Assembly: GCA_039821145.1 (NCBI GenBank)
Contig: JBCBOS010000020.1
Span: 62,001 to 126,000, forward strand
DNA: 64,000 nt
Origin: JBCCSZ01 sp039821145
Lineage (GTDB): Bacteria; Bacteroidota; Bacteroidia; Chitinophagales; Saprospiraceae
Direction: 5' to 3'
The notes below the pieces were generated by a model, which had not been told where the DNA came from, made no database searches, and was given only the letters and a program-made list of their open reading frames with translations. Position numbers and translations under genes: made by a program. Positions 34,418 through 43,462 of the stretch are shown here, in pieces (positions within the stretch are counted from its first letter, which is position 1; each line of letters starts with the position of its first letter).

Positions 34418-34653
34418 GACGTCAAGTCTTTCAATGTAGTGTAAAGAGCCCCAAAGATAGCCAACAGTGAGAGGAAAACAGTAATAAAAGGCTTTTCTAA
34501 TTGGAAATAAGCATCGAGTTTTTGGCCGGCCAGGGCGGCCAGTAAGATGATGGCTCCCATTTGGAAGGCCATCCCGGAATACTTCATATAGGAGTTCTTA
34601 GCAGATTTTCTATTTCGAGACTCCGGCGCTTTGTTGGTTTCCTGATTTGACAA
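34414..34653 (-). CDS. AtpZ/AtpI family protein
   Basis: 79 residues with two membrane helices. The run YMKYSGMAFQMGAIILLAALAG is typical of the AtpZ/AtpI family, which assists assembly of the F-type ATPase c-ring or ion supply. The likely start is TTG at 34653, because the family usually has ~20 residues before the first helix; an ATG at 34587 would remove them. It overlaps the bactofilin gene by 44 bases. Confidence 0.88.
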   Translation of the reverse strand: MSNQETNKAPESRNRKSAKNSYMKYSGMAFQMGAIILLAALAGQKLDAYFQLEKPFITVFLSLLAIFGALYTTLKDLTS

Positions 34654-35086
34654 CCTCTTTTACGCTTTTTCTATTTTCGGAAGACTTGCCAGGCGCCTGC
34701 TTGGTACCCATCACACAGGATACATTGAAGACAGCACCTGACTGAACGATGAGCTTGTTGGTCTTAACATCACCAGATACTTTGGCAGTTTCCCGGATGT
34801 TGAGCAGTTCGGCTACACTGAGATTGCCTTCGAAGCGGCCTTCGATGACAGCATTGGCGCAGCGAATTTCTCCTTCGACAAAACCACTTGGGCCAATGAT
34901 GACCTTGGACGTACAGTGCAGGGAGCCTTTGATGACACCATCTACGCGAATGTCATTGTCCGATTTGATGGTACCTTCTACGATGGTGCCGTGCACCAAG
35001 CTATTGAGAGCATTGCGGTTTGCGACTGGAGCCATTCCATTCTTTTTTGTTGCCACAGTTTCTTTCTTCTTGTTATTACCAAACAT
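34610..35086 (-). CDS. bactofilin (polymer-forming cytoskeletal protein)
   Basis: 158 residues. The central right-handed beta-helix domain runs over residues ~30-125 with regular hydrophobic repeats (GTIVEGTIKSDNDIRVDG, VIIGPSGFVEGEIRCANAVI, LIVQSGAVFNVSC), flanked by basic disordered tails. Bactofilins form membrane-linked filaments that position cell-wall enzymes. It is first gene of a tight cluster with atpZ and the AtpI-like gene. Confidence 0.93.
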   Translation of the reverse strand: MFGNNKKKETVATKKNGMAPVANRNALNSLVHGTIVEGTIKSDNDIRVDGVIKGSLHCTSKVIIGPSGFVEGEIRCANAVIEGRFEGNLSVAELLNIRETAKVSGDVKTNKLIVQSGAVFNVSCVMGTKQAPGKSSENRKSVKEVVKSGNQQSAGVSK

Positions 35087-35250
35087 TTGTTTGACGATTT
35101 AATAGGTTGAATAATTAGCTGTTATCATCGCATTGGATACGTCTCTAAGATACTCATTTCATAGCGAATAATAAAATCTGCTAATTAAGGAGGAATCCTA
35201 AATAGCTACAAGAGCCGTGCCGAAAAGACGGGCGAATATAGCAATAAAAA

Positions 35251-35284
35251 TGCCCTGCCCGCATGATTTTATACGAACAGGGCA
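35251..35284 (-). terminator. intrinsic terminator between porP and bactofilin genes
   Basis: TGCCCTG (35251-35257) and CAGGGCA (35278-35284) are perfect arms, followed by T-runs in both directions (TTTTT on the minus strand, CTTTTTT on the plus strand). It lies 38 bases past the porP-like stop codon and ends that transcript. Confidence 0.85.
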
Positions 35285-35322
35285 CTTTTTTATAGTTTTC
35301 TTATGTAAATATACTCAATATG

Positions 35323-36375
35323 TTAGAAGTTTGGACAGTAAACATTGCGGACTTCAGGACCGCAGATTTTGTAAATCAGCGCAAATTCGAAAGCGCCATT
35401 TCCATTGGAGGCCGTCCGCAGTGAAGAGACGTTGACATCGTAGCTGAAGCCGATGGTGAACTGGTCGTAGTCAAAGCGGGTGGAGAGAATGATCGCATCG
35501 GTAGTGAGCGCATCCTCAAAGTGATTGGCCAGACGAACCCATGTACCAACCTGGAAGGCCTGGTAGCTGTTTCGACTTTGTCCCAACAAGAATTTCAAAC
35601 TCGTACCAGCGTTGAGCTCAAAGGAAGGCCCCTGCTTGAACATTACCACGCCTGGAACCAGTCCAAAGCGGTCGGTCAACAAAAATTCCCCACCAGCATT
35701 GACGGTGAACTTGCTGAACAGTGGCTCAAACTCGCCCAGTTCGAAAGATTGATTGGCTTCATTCAAGTGGCTGTACGCACCCCCGAAGTACAAGTTGTTG
35801 TCTTCGTCGAATACGGTGAACCACAACAAGCCCGCAGAGACGTCTCCAAACAGGTAGTTGTCACGAGTGAAGTTTTCGAAAGACTGAAGATTCGGATCGA
35901 ATCCGCCTTCCTGATCGTGCTGATTGCCATAGCGGGCAGCCAGGAAATTGATGCTCCGTTGCGAAACCCCCACATCGGCTCCGAGTACCAGGTAGTGTGC
36001 CTGGCTGCGGTATCCACCCATCTTCTTGGAATAAGCCAAGGAGAGGCGGCCCTGTAGTGTTTCGAAAGAGAGCTCGCCGGCCCGGTCTCCCCAGAAGGTT
36101 CCGCCGATGCCGAAGTAGTCGTAGCGGCCCACGGGGACCCGCTGATCGTACGATACGGAGTATGTGTTGTAAGCGTTCGATTTCAGAACGCTGGCCCACT
36201 GATTGCGATAGTTAGCCACAAGACGAATATTACAGTTCATCACACCTGTCATCGCCGGGTTCAAGTTGAGGGGCGATAGATAAAACTGTGAGAAGTGAAT
36301 ATCCTGAGCGCTGAGAAAACTAAACGCGAAGCAAGCAACACAGGTAGTTAATAGTAGTTTCAACTTTCTCATCAT
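35323..36375 (-). CDS. PorP/SprF family type IX secretion membrane protein
   Basis: 350 residues: signal peptide ending FLSAQ, then the family hallmark DIHFSQFYLSPLNLNPAMTG directly after cleavage and an outer-membrane barrel with alternating strands to the C-terminus. PorP/SprF proteins anchor or export type IX cargo and type B sorted adhesins. No partner adhesin gene is next to it, although many family members are paired with one. The start is one of two adjacent ATGs. Confidence 0.93.
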   Translation of the reverse strand: MMRKLKLLLTTCVACFAFSFLSAQDIHFSQFYLSPLNLNPAMTGVMNCNIRLVANYRNQWASVLKSNAYNTYSVSYDQRVPVGRYDYFGIGGTFWGDRAGELSFETLQGRLSLAYSKKMGGYRSQAHYLVLGADVGVSQRSINFLAARYGNQHDQEGGFDPNLQSFENFTRDNYLFGDVSAGLLWFTVFDEDNNLYFGGAYSHLNEANQSFELGEFEPLFSKFTVNAGGEFLLTDRFGLVPGVVMFKQGPSFELNAGTSLKFLLGQSRNSYQAFQVGTWVRLANHFEDALTTDAIILSTRFDYDQFTIGFSYDVNVSSLRTASNGNGAFEFALIYKICGPEVRNVYCPNF

Positions 36376-36608
36376 TAATAAAACATTTGAAGTATTGTGT
36401 AAACAAAGCGTTAATTCATGTAAAGGGTGTTTGTTTGATAAAGAGTAAAGATAGCAAAAATATATTGGCTTTTTTCAACGAGTCCGTTGGCCAATATGTT
36501 AAAAATTAAGGTTTTAGCTACCTAGACGAAAGAATATAAGCTAAACGAAGCAATTTGCCAGCTTATTTTTGTCCCCGCCAGGCAAATATCTTTATTGGCA
36601 AGTACTGT
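36376..36608. other. intergenic region upstream of porP-like gene
   Basis: About 230 bases holding the porP-like promoter and the 3' end of the protease-like transcript. TTTGCC/GGCAAA arms near 36555-36590 could form a weak hairpin. Nothing else was recognised. Confidence 0.3.
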
Positions 36609-37706
36609 TCACTTGGCAGGCCCTGCATCGGCCTTCCAATAGGCTCCATACTGCTCGACCAAAATGTTGTCGTAATAGTCGGCGCGCTCAAATAGGTGTT
36701 TAAACAAGCGCGCAGCAGTATCGGCATTCAAATAGCGGTCGTAAATCAACAAGGACAATACGATGTCCTGTCCCTTGACACTGAAAGCCAAACCTTGGGT
36801 CTGATAGTTTTGCTTCAATAAATACTCATAGAGGGATTTGGATGGGTCTGGAGGGAGACTGCACAAGTAGGCGTCCCCAACAATCAAGCCAGTTTTCTCG
36901 TAATAGGAAATGTCAATCCGGGCACTTCCCTCCCGCACTTCCCAGTTGTTGGGCCCAATGCGAGACAGGGCCACTGCATAGCCATTTTCTTCCAAAAGGG
37001 TCTCAATGGACTTGGAAACACCCTCGGGCTCGTACACAGGCGCATTGGACGGCAACTCGATGGCCACCCCGCAATGTGGGCAAGCAACAATGTCCATATC
37101 CGGGTCAAATACCACCCCCCCACAGTTGAAACAACGCCCCCCAATCTGCCCGTTTCCAGACTCGTACGACGCAATGGCCTCCCGAAGATAGCGCACCGGA
37201 ATGGCCAAGCCGCTCTTGCCTTCCTCCCAGCTCGCAAAGGTATTCACCCCAATGATCTGGCCCGACGCATTCACCACCGGACCGCCGTTGTTGACCGCTT
37301 CGGCCGCCGCATCGTGCTGAAAGTAGTCAATGTCGCCTTGGGTATATGGAAACTGAATCAGTACCCCCTCCTTTGCACTGTAGGGATTGCCAAAGGGATG
37401 ACCAAGGGCCAACATGGGGAGTCCTTGGGAAAAATCATCTGCTTGGCCAAGGGAAACGTCCGGTATTTCTCCAGACAGAGTGGGCATCTCCAAAAAAGCC
37501 AAATCGTAAGCTGGATCACTGTACAAGACCCGAATCAACTGCCGATCGATGCAAAAGCCCTCGACAATGACCTCCCGATTGTCCCGTACAATGTGGTCAC
37601 TGGTGACAATGAGCTGATGCCCTGGCAGGCAAAAGCCAGTGCCAGTGCTGTAAGGTGTGGCGAGTTGGACCACCACTTTTCGGTACAAATCCACCAATTG
37701 TTTCAT
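36609..37706 (-). CDS. trypsin-fold protein with lost catalytic Ser, zinc ribbon and YbjN-like domain
   Basis: 365 residues, no signal peptide. Residues 1-180 have the HtrA/S1 fold: His38 in TSDHIV and Asp68 in DPAYDLAFLE are kept. The active-site block DAAAEAVNNGGPVVN aligns without gaps to DAAINPGNSGGPLVN, so Asn140 stands where the catalytic serine should be. A zinc ribbon follows (Cys192, Cys195, Cys209, Cys212), then a YbjN/type III chaperone-like domain (about 230-360). Probably a binding or scaffolding pseudoprotease in the cytoplasm. It is 10 bases downstream of the 37717-39045 gene and likely co-transcribed. Confidence 0.85.
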   Translation of the reverse strand: MKQLVDLYRKVVVQLATPYSTGTGFCLPGHQLIVTSDHIVRDNREVIVEGFCIDRQLIRVLYSDPAYDLAFLEMPTLSGEIPDVSLGQADDFSQGLPMLALGHPFGNPYSAKEGVLIQFPYTQGDIDYFQHDAAAEAVNNGGPVVNASGQIIGVNTFASWEEGKSGLAIPVRYLREAIASYESGNGQIGGRCFNCGGVVFDPDMDIVACPHCGVAIELPSNAPVYEPEGVSKSIETLLEENGYAVALSRIGPNNWEVREGSARIDISYYEKTGLIVGDAYLCSLPPDPSKSLYEYLLKQNYQTQGLAFSVKGQDIVLSLLIYDRYLNADTAARLFKHLFERADYYDNILVEQYGAYWKADAGPAK

Positions 37707-37716
37707 ATGACAAAAA

Positions 37717-39045
37717 TCAACGTCTGATCAAATTCAACTCGCGCACCATCAACAAGAAGGAGCGGGCAAAATCGACCAGGGAATTGTATTTGAGCAGGCC
37801 GACATCCGGTTGAAAATCCGGGTATCGAGCCTGGTTTTTTTCTGCAATCTGTCGAATCTCCCGGCGGATCCCCCGCTTGTCAAATCCTCCAGAATTGGTT
37901 TTGTAGAGCACATTTCCAAAGCCCAGACGCTTGAAAAAATCCGACTCCACAATCCGATAGTAGAGCTGAAACAGATCGCGGTCCGGACAAGGAACTGCAT
38001 AATTGAACATACAGTAGCCCACGATGTAGCCGGGAATGGCAGCGGCAATGTCAAAGTACTGGTGTTCGACATACCAGTCCATGTTGTGCAACTCTCCATC
38101 GATGAAACTCACCACCCGATCGTGCGCCACTGGATTGGTAATTCCAAAGGTAGATTTCACCTCGTACATCTCTCGAAAAAAGTCGCTGCGGTCGCGATCC
38201 AGCAAGGCCTGCAATTCCTGTCGCAGCTGGTCAATCTTTTCTCGAATGGGTGCGTGATCGTTGGCAAAATACTGGCGATGGGAGCGCTCCAGGGTCTCCA
38301 TGGTAAAGCCCTCCGGACGCAGGATGTAGTCCAGTTTGTAGATCAGATCGAGCAGCAAATAGGCATATCCCCCCGGATACTGCGCCATTGGAGGCTCATT
38401 TCTGTCCAGCAAGGAAAGGGTTTGGCCAATCTGTTGGGTCAAAAAGTCAAACTTCAATGCCTTCTCCGATTCCGACAAGGGCCGCAAATGCTCTGTGTCC
38501 ACCGCCTGCAGCCCCCTGAATTCATCCAGCAGCAAATCGTCCTGCTTGTCGGCACTAGTGGCCAACTCCTTCAGGGCAAAGTACAACTTGTAAGGGGAGC
38601 CATCCAGGGTAAACGAATCGAAGCGAATGGTGATGTTGTTGTCGCCATCGAGGGCAAAACGGCTGTGTTTCAAGCGAAAGTTGTGCTCCAGCAAGCGACG
38701 CATGAAGTCCGTATCGGGATTCTCCACATGCGCAATTCGGGCCTCTGCACTGATCTTGAGGTGATCGGCCGTGCCAATGATCTTCTTGGATCCCTGGTAA
38801 ATCTCAAAGTGAATGACCCCATCGCGTTCTTCCCATTGGACATTGTCCTCTTTTTCATCTCTGAGGTAGCGGAGAAAACAGTCGTATGCCTTCAGGTAAT
38901 TGTCCTCCTCGAAATGCTCCAGAGAGGCATCCCAAAAATCGTACTGCTCATCTCCCTTATAGGAATCAGTATACCGGCCAAATCTAATGCGAGGCTGTGA
39001 GTCTTTGGAAGAGGTACTTCCGAAAAGCCGGTTGAATATCCCCAT
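37717..39045 (-). CDS. unknown protein, partner of the pseudoprotease
   Basis: 442 residues, no signal peptide; the start MGIFNRLFG is amphipathic and could touch the membrane. Residues ~70-180 (DGVIHFEIYQGSKKI ... TIRFDSFTLDGSPYKLYFALKELATSADK) have the pattern of a YbjN/type III chaperone-like fold, as does the C-terminus of the protein encoded 10 bases downstream. The C-terminal half is helical with no family recognised. Shared fold and tight spacing suggest the two proteins work together; function unknown. Confidence 0.78.
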   Translation of the reverse strand: MGIFNRLFGSTSSKDSQPRIRFGRYTDSYKGDEQYDFWDASLEHFEEDNYLKAYDCFLRYLRDEKEDNVQWEERDGVIHFEIYQGSKKIIGTADHLKISAEARIAHVENPDTDFMRRLLEHNFRLKHSRFALDGDNNITIRFDSFTLDGSPYKLYFALKELATSADKQDDLLLDEFRGLQAVDTEHLRPLSESEKALKFDFLTQQIGQTLSLLDRNEPPMAQYPGGYAYLLLDLIYKLDYILRPEGFTMETLERSHRQYFANDHAPIREKIDQLRQELQALLDRDRSDFFREMYEVKSTFGITNPVAHDRVVSFIDGELHNMDWYVEHQYFDIAAAIPGYIVGYCMFNYAVPCPDRDLFQLYYRIVESDFFKRLGFGNVLYKTNSGGFDKRGIRREIRQIAEKNQARYPDFQPDVGLLKYNSLVDFARSFLLMVRELNLIRR

Positions 39046-39191
39046 ACCCGATGGATTAAAAGTGGCAGAGCGGCAAATTGCTCCACGCTTGCTCTTGTAA
39101 GGTTGAAATCGAAAAATAGCAATTTTTTGCTGGAAAGGCTGAAATGCTTTATAATTTTACCAAACTCTACCAAACTTTTGATCTTCTGACA

Positions 39192-40172
39192 ATGAGCCAA
39201 TTCCGAACCTCTCTGCCCACCCCCTCCTACCCCTTCGACATCGGGCATCAGACGCCCCTGCTGGCCATCGGCTCTTGTTTTGCCCAACACATGGGCCAAC
39301 GACTGCAAGACCTTCAGTTCAATCTACAGCTCAATCCCCTCGGCATTCTCTACAATCCCGTCTCCATCGCCAAGGCCATCCACCATCTTCTGACACCGAG
39401 TACTTTTGAAGAGTCAGAGCTGTTTTTGCACCAGGGGCTTTGGCACAGCTGGGACCACCACGGGCAGTTTTCCCACAGCACTCCTCAGCAATCCCTGCAC
39501 CACATCAATGCACGCCTGCAAGAAGCCCACGCCCAATTGGGTCAAGGACAAGTCCTGTTGTTGACACTGGGAACTGCCCAGGTCTTTGAGCTCCGACAAA
39601 GCGGCCAGATCGTCGCCAATTGCCACAAGCTGCCCGCCACCCATTTTCGTCGCTACCGATTGACGGTAAACCAGATTGTCTCTGTCCTGGCCAAAGCTTT
39701 CAAGTCACTGGCCCAACAGTGCCCCAAACTGCAAGTGGTCCTGACAGTGAGCCCAATCAGACACATCCGAGATGGATTGATCGAAAGCCAACGAAGCAAA
39801 GCCAGCCTCATCTTGGCTGCCGGTGAGTTGTGCGAACAGTTTGACTACCTGCACTACTTTCCCGCCTATGAATGGATGTTGGACGACTTGCGGGATTATC
39901 GCTTCTATGCCAACGACATGATCCACCCCTCTGAGACGGCCATCGATTACATTTGGCAACATTTCCAAGAGGCATTTTGGTCTCCCCAAAGCCGGGAGTT
40001 GGCCCAAAAAATTCGAAAAGTAGAATTGGCCAGTAGGCATCGGCCCTTGCACCCAGACAGTCAAGCGCACCGCCAATTTATACAGAAGAGTCTGGACAAC
40101 ATCAAGCAGTTGGAGGAAAAATATTCTTTTTTGGACTTTTCAGAAGCTCGCCAGCGACTGCTCTCAAGCTAG
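39192..40172 (+). CDS. GSCFA domain protein
   Basis: 326 residues. The GSCFA signature is at residues 27-31, followed by NPLGILYNP and a C-terminal NDMIHPSETAIDYIW block. These mark an SGNH-hydrolase-like fold with Ser28 as the likely nucleophile and an Asp-x-x-His pair near the C-terminus. Substrate unknown. ATG at 39192 was preferred to one 16 codons upstream because homologous starts sit near FRTSLP. Its 3' end overlaps the opposite amidohydrolase gene by 9 bases. Confidence 0.9.
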   Translation: MSQFRTSLPTPSYPFDIGHQTPLLAIGSCFAQHMGQRLQDLQFNLQLNPLGILYNPVSIAKAIHHLLTPSTFEESELFLHQGLWHSWDHHGQFSHSTPQQSLHHINARLQEAHAQLGQGQVLLLTLGTAQVFELRQSGQIVANCHKLPATHFRRYRLTVNQIVSVLAKAFKSLAQQCPKLQVVLTVSPIRHIRDGLIESQRSKASLILAAGELCEQFDYLHYFPAYEWMLDDLRDYRFYANDMIHPSETAIDYIWQHFQEAFWSPQSRELAQKIRKVELASRHRPLHPDSQAHRQFIQKSLDNIKQLEEKYSFLDFSEARQRLLSS

Positions 40173-41342
40173 GCGTTGCACACTCGCATGGGCTTGTAAA
40201 ACCCCATCTTCCAGGCCTTTCAAAAGCAACACACCCGGTTTTTTGCCCACTTCCAAGCTCCCCAACTCCGCTCCATAGCCCAGGGCATTGGCGCCATTGA
40301 GGCAGGCCCAGCTCAGCATTTGCTCGAAGGTGACGTAGGACTGGTAGCGTTGAATGCTTTTCATCTCCTCCAGGATCGACAACTGCCAATTGGAGGTCAG
40401 ACTGTCGGTACCAATGGTCAGCCGGGCATCTGTGTCGAGAAAGTGTTGGTAGTTGGGCAGGCGATTTTCTATATAGAGATTGGCGTTGGGGCAGGTCACC
40501 CAGTACACCTGATCACTCCAGGCGTGAGCTGCTTGGATGTCGGCCACGGTGGTCAGGGTATTGTGGACAAACAAGCTGCGATGTCGAGGGTCCATGTGCT
40601 GCAAAGCGTAGTGGATCGATGCTTGGCCTGTGGGCTGAAATTGGTCTAAGGAAATGCCAAACCCGCCATAAAAGTCAATGAAATCACCTGTTTTGGACAA
40701 AAAGAGTTCGTTCTCCGGCGGAGTCTCTTGATTGTGGATGCTGACGGTCAATTGCTTGCCCTCATTGACTTGATTGATCTTTTGAAACAGGCTGGCCGAT
40801 ACAGAATAAGGAGCGTGGGGGACACAGGATTTGTTGTTTCCGTTTTGGTCTGATTGTCCCTTGTAGGTTTCGAAGTATTTGGTGAATTCTGCTTCTGCCG
40901 CTGCATCTTGTAGGAAGTCAAACATCTCGACGAAGGTGTAGTAGCGGATGTCGCTTTTGTCTTTGCAGGCAGCCGTATCGAGTTTGTTGGAAATGTCTCC
41001 GACAGCCACAATGCCATTGTCGTACATTTCCCGATCGGCAGCTTGGATGGAATCCAGGATGTCTTGCTCGGGTACCTCCCGAAATTTGACCACATTGGTG
41101 ATGAAAGGGATCAGGCCTGTTCCGGTGGCGACCTTGGCTTTCATGTGCGACAACTCCAAATGGCAGTGCGCGTTGATCAGGCCGGGAATGAGTACTCCCT
41201 GGTGCTGTTCGAGGCTGGCCGGATCGTGGGCCGAACGTTGGTCAATGGCCAAAACTTCTCCATCTGTCCCCACTATGACGACACCCTGCTCAATGGCGGG
41301 GCCTGTGACGGGATAGACTTTGTCTGCAGTGATTTTTCTCAT
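40164..41342 (-). CDS. amidohydrolase-superfamily deaminase-like protein
   Basis: 392 residues. Metal ligands of the cytosine-deaminase/ATZ-type amidohydrolases are visible: NAHCHLELSH (His59, His61), a histidine in SIHNQET, one in FVHNTL and an Asp in IGTDSLTSN. The H-C-H-L-E-L-S pattern recalls aminofutalosine deaminases of menaquinone synthesis, but substrate specificity cannot be set from sequence. It converges with the GSCFA gene. Confidence 0.88.
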   Translation of the reverse strand: MRKITADKVYPVTGPAIEQGVVIVGTDGEVLAIDQRSAHDPASLEQHQGVLIPGLINAHCHLELSHMKAKVATGTGLIPFITNVVKFREVPEQDILDSIQAADREMYDNGIVAVGDISNKLDTAACKDKSDIRYYTFVEMFDFLQDAAAEAEFTKYFETYKGQSDQNGNNKSCVPHAPYSVSASLFQKINQVNEGKQLTVSIHNQETPPENELFLSKTGDFIDFYGGFGISLDQFQPTGQASIHYALQHMDPRHRSLFVHNTLTTVADIQAAHAWSDQVYWVTCPNANLYIENRLPNYQHFLDTDARLTIGTDSLTSNWQLSILEEMKSIQRYQSYVTFEQMLSWACLNGANALGYGAELGSLEVGKKPGVLLLKGLEDGVLQAHASVQRLA

Positions 41343-41393
41343 GTCATTGTAGCATTGAGCAGTGAAGCAAAAAGAGACATCTCACGGATTTTC

Positions 41394-42503
41394 TCACACT
41401 TCCTGTACGATCAATCCGTTTTTGATCCTCGGTTCGAACCAAGTCGACTTGGGAGGCAAGGTTTTGTCTTGATCGGCCAAGAGCATCAGATCGGAAAGGG
41501 AGACCGGAGGCAGGCAAAAAGCCACCCGACTTTCGGACTTCAAGGTTTTGCTGCGCAGGCCTTCCAAGCCTTTGGGACCTTCTACGTATTTGATTCGTTC
41601 GTCCGTCCGCACATCCTCGATTCCCAAAATGTCGTGCAATACTTTTTCATTGAGCAAATTGGCATCCAGGATGACTTCTTTCTTGGGCTGCGCCTTCAGA
41701 ACATGCTCTTTCCAACGCAATTTGAACCATTCGCGGTTGACATACATCACCAACTCGTGCTTGCCCTTGGGACGCTGCGGCTCCTCCAAAATCTCGATGT
41801 CGAATATCTGAGAAATTTTGGCCATGAAGGTGGTCAGCGACAATTCGTTGAGTCCATCCACCACCCGATTGTAATCATACACCTCAAGCTCAGTGGTGGG
41901 AAAGAAGGCACAGAGCAAACGATCAAAACGCACTTTTTCCAGCTCGTCCCGCGTGCGATCGTACATCAAGGCCATGGTAGAGCTTCGGTGGTGGCCATCG
42001 GCAATGTAGGTTGTCTTGACCTTGTTTTCAAAAAGAGACTGAATCTTTTGGATGAGTGGCCCGCTCGATATGGCCCAGAAAGTGTGCTCATCGCCTCGTT
42101 GAAAGAAGCGGACGCTGTAAAAAGACTTGTTCTCTTCAATGTAAGCACTGAGAAGCTTGTCGATGGACTTGGTTCGCGGATAGGTCAGCAAGACGGGCTT
42201 GACCACCGCGTTGCGACTCAGCAGTAGGTGGACTTGCTGCTGTTCTTTGGTGGCCAGGGTCTTTTCGTGTTTTTTGATGTGTCCGTCCACATAATCCTGT
42301 ATGTCTGCGCAGGCAATCAAGCCAGTATAAGTGCGTTCGCTGGTTTTGATTCGGTAGACGTAAAGGGCTTCTTGCGGTGCTTTGTGAAAGAAGCCACTCT
42401 TTTTGTATTCTGGATATTCACTCTTTACTGTATCGAAGAAGGAATCCGGAGAAGCGATGTAATCCATATTGGGATAGACCGCCTGAAAGGGCCTGATTCG
42501 CAT
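41394..42503 (-). CDS. DUF1015 family protein
   Basis: 369 residues. It matches DUF1015 by its start MRIRPFQAVYP, the strand-loop YIADGHHRSSTM near residue 165, and its general length. Proteins of this family are widespread, and some neighbour serine-metabolism genes; the biochemical role is not established to my knowledge. It lies 51 bases upstream of the amidohydrolase gene in the same direction. Confidence 0.9.
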   Translation of the reverse strand: MRIRPFQAVYPNMDYIASPDSFFDTVKSEYPEYKKSGFFHKAPQEALYVYRIKTSERTYTGLIACADIQDYVDGHIKKHEKTLATKEQQQVHLLLSRNAVVKPVLLTYPRTKSIDKLLSAYIEENKSFYSVRFFQRGDEHTFWAISSGPLIQKIQSLFENKVKTTYIADGHHRSSTMALMYDRTRDELEKVRFDRLLCAFFPTTELEVYDYNRVVDGLNELSLTTFMAKISQIFDIEILEEPQRPKGKHELVMYVNREWFKLRWKEHVLKAQPKKEVILDANLLNEKVLHDILGIEDVRTDERIKYVEGPKGLEGLRSKTLKSESRVAFCLPPVSLSDLMLLADQDKTLPPKSTWFEPRIKNGLIVQEV

Positions 42504-42634
42504 GGCAGTTGGTTGGGTTAAGGGCTAGGGTTGCAATCGGGCGACAAGATAAGCAATTCGCCAGTGATAAACAGCCGAATTTACCACCGATCTTTTGACC
42601 GAAGGCAACTATTCCACATCCAAATGCAAGGGGG

Positions 42635-43135
42635 TTACTTGATCATCTTGAGGAAAGTCCCAACAAACCAGCTAGAATCCGAGCGGATGAGCCGTTCCAG
42701 GGCGGAATCTGCTTTGGTAGAAAACAATTTGATGTCCTTGACGACTTCGCTGAATGCGCGGGAATCCTCATCGGTCCCTTCGACGGCAGACAGCTCGTTC
42801 AACGCCCGAATCATCGGTTCCAATTCTTTTTTCTTGCGCTCTGCAATGATGTTGCGGACGACTTCCCACATGTCTTTTTCCGCGACAAAAAATTCTTTGC
42901 GTTCGCCTGGTTTCAATACCTTGTGTACCAATCGCCAATCGATGAGTGCCCGTATGTTCATGTTGGCATTGCCGCGCGAGATGTTGAGTTCTGTCATGAT
43001 GTCATCTGCACTCAATGCCTGTGAAGACATCAGCAATAGAGCATGTATCTGTGCCATGGTCCGGTTGATTCCCCAGCTAGATCCGAGGGTACCCCAGGCA
43101 TGGATAAACTTTTCTTTTCCTTCTGCTAATTCCAT
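42635..43135 (-). CDS. GbsR/MarR-type transcriptional regulator
   Basis: 166 residues. A winged-helix protein of the GbsR subfamily: FIHAWGTLGSSWGINRTMAQIHALLLMS, then the recognition part ALSADDIMTELNISRGNANMNIRALIDW, the wing with VHKVLKPGERKEFFVAEKDMW and a helical dimerisation tail. An ATG exists at 43189, but it would place the 22-bp inverted repeat at 43157-43178 inside the coding region. The ATG at 43135 leaves that repeat as an operator 21 bases upstream and starts where family members start. It likely represses itself and the methyltransferase at 55756. Confidence 0.87.
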   Translation of the reverse strand: MELAEGKEKFIHAWGTLGSSWGINRTMAQIHALLLMSSQALSADDIMTELNISRGNANMNIRALIDWRLVHKVLKPGERKEFFVAEKDMWEVVRNIIAERKKKELEPMIRALNELSAVEGTDEDSRAFSEVVKDIKLFSTKADSALERLIRSDSSWFVGTFLKMIK

Positions 43136-43156
43136 TATTGACGATAAGTATCTGAA

Positions 43157-43178
43157 ACTTTCAAGAAGTTGTGAAAGT
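43157..43178. promoter_or_regulatory. GbsR-type operator candidate
   Basis: ACTTTCA (43157-43163) and TGAAAGT (43172-43178) with an 8-base spacer, 21 bases upstream of the GbsR-type start codon. The same arms and spacing sit at the centre of the 40-bp palindrome at 55677-55716. Confidence 0.65.
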
Positions 43179-43462
43179 ACACCTTCCAAAAGGTTAAAGC
43201 AAAATAAGATGGATTTTGTTTACGATAAAGTCCACAAAAGGATCAATTTATAAAAATAAAAATATCAAAGCAGCCCGTTTTAAAACATTTTTTTATTCAT
43301 CATTTGTAATGTATTAAGTATTGATTTCGAATTATTTACAAGAAAAATAAAAGCCTACCTTTTCTCTTCTCAAAAAAAAAGTTGCCGAAATTTTATGGAA
43401 TTTCAGGGGGTGCCGTGTCCTATTACCGAATTTTTTCAAACTCAAAATCAAAACGACACGAC
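43179..43462. other. AT-rich divergent promoter region
   Basis: About 280 AT-rich bases between the GbsR-type gene and the first PUR-SANT gene, including an A-run at about 43373-43380. A plus-strand frame opens at 43382 but lacks protein-like pattern before the ATG at 43463. Confidence 0.35.
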
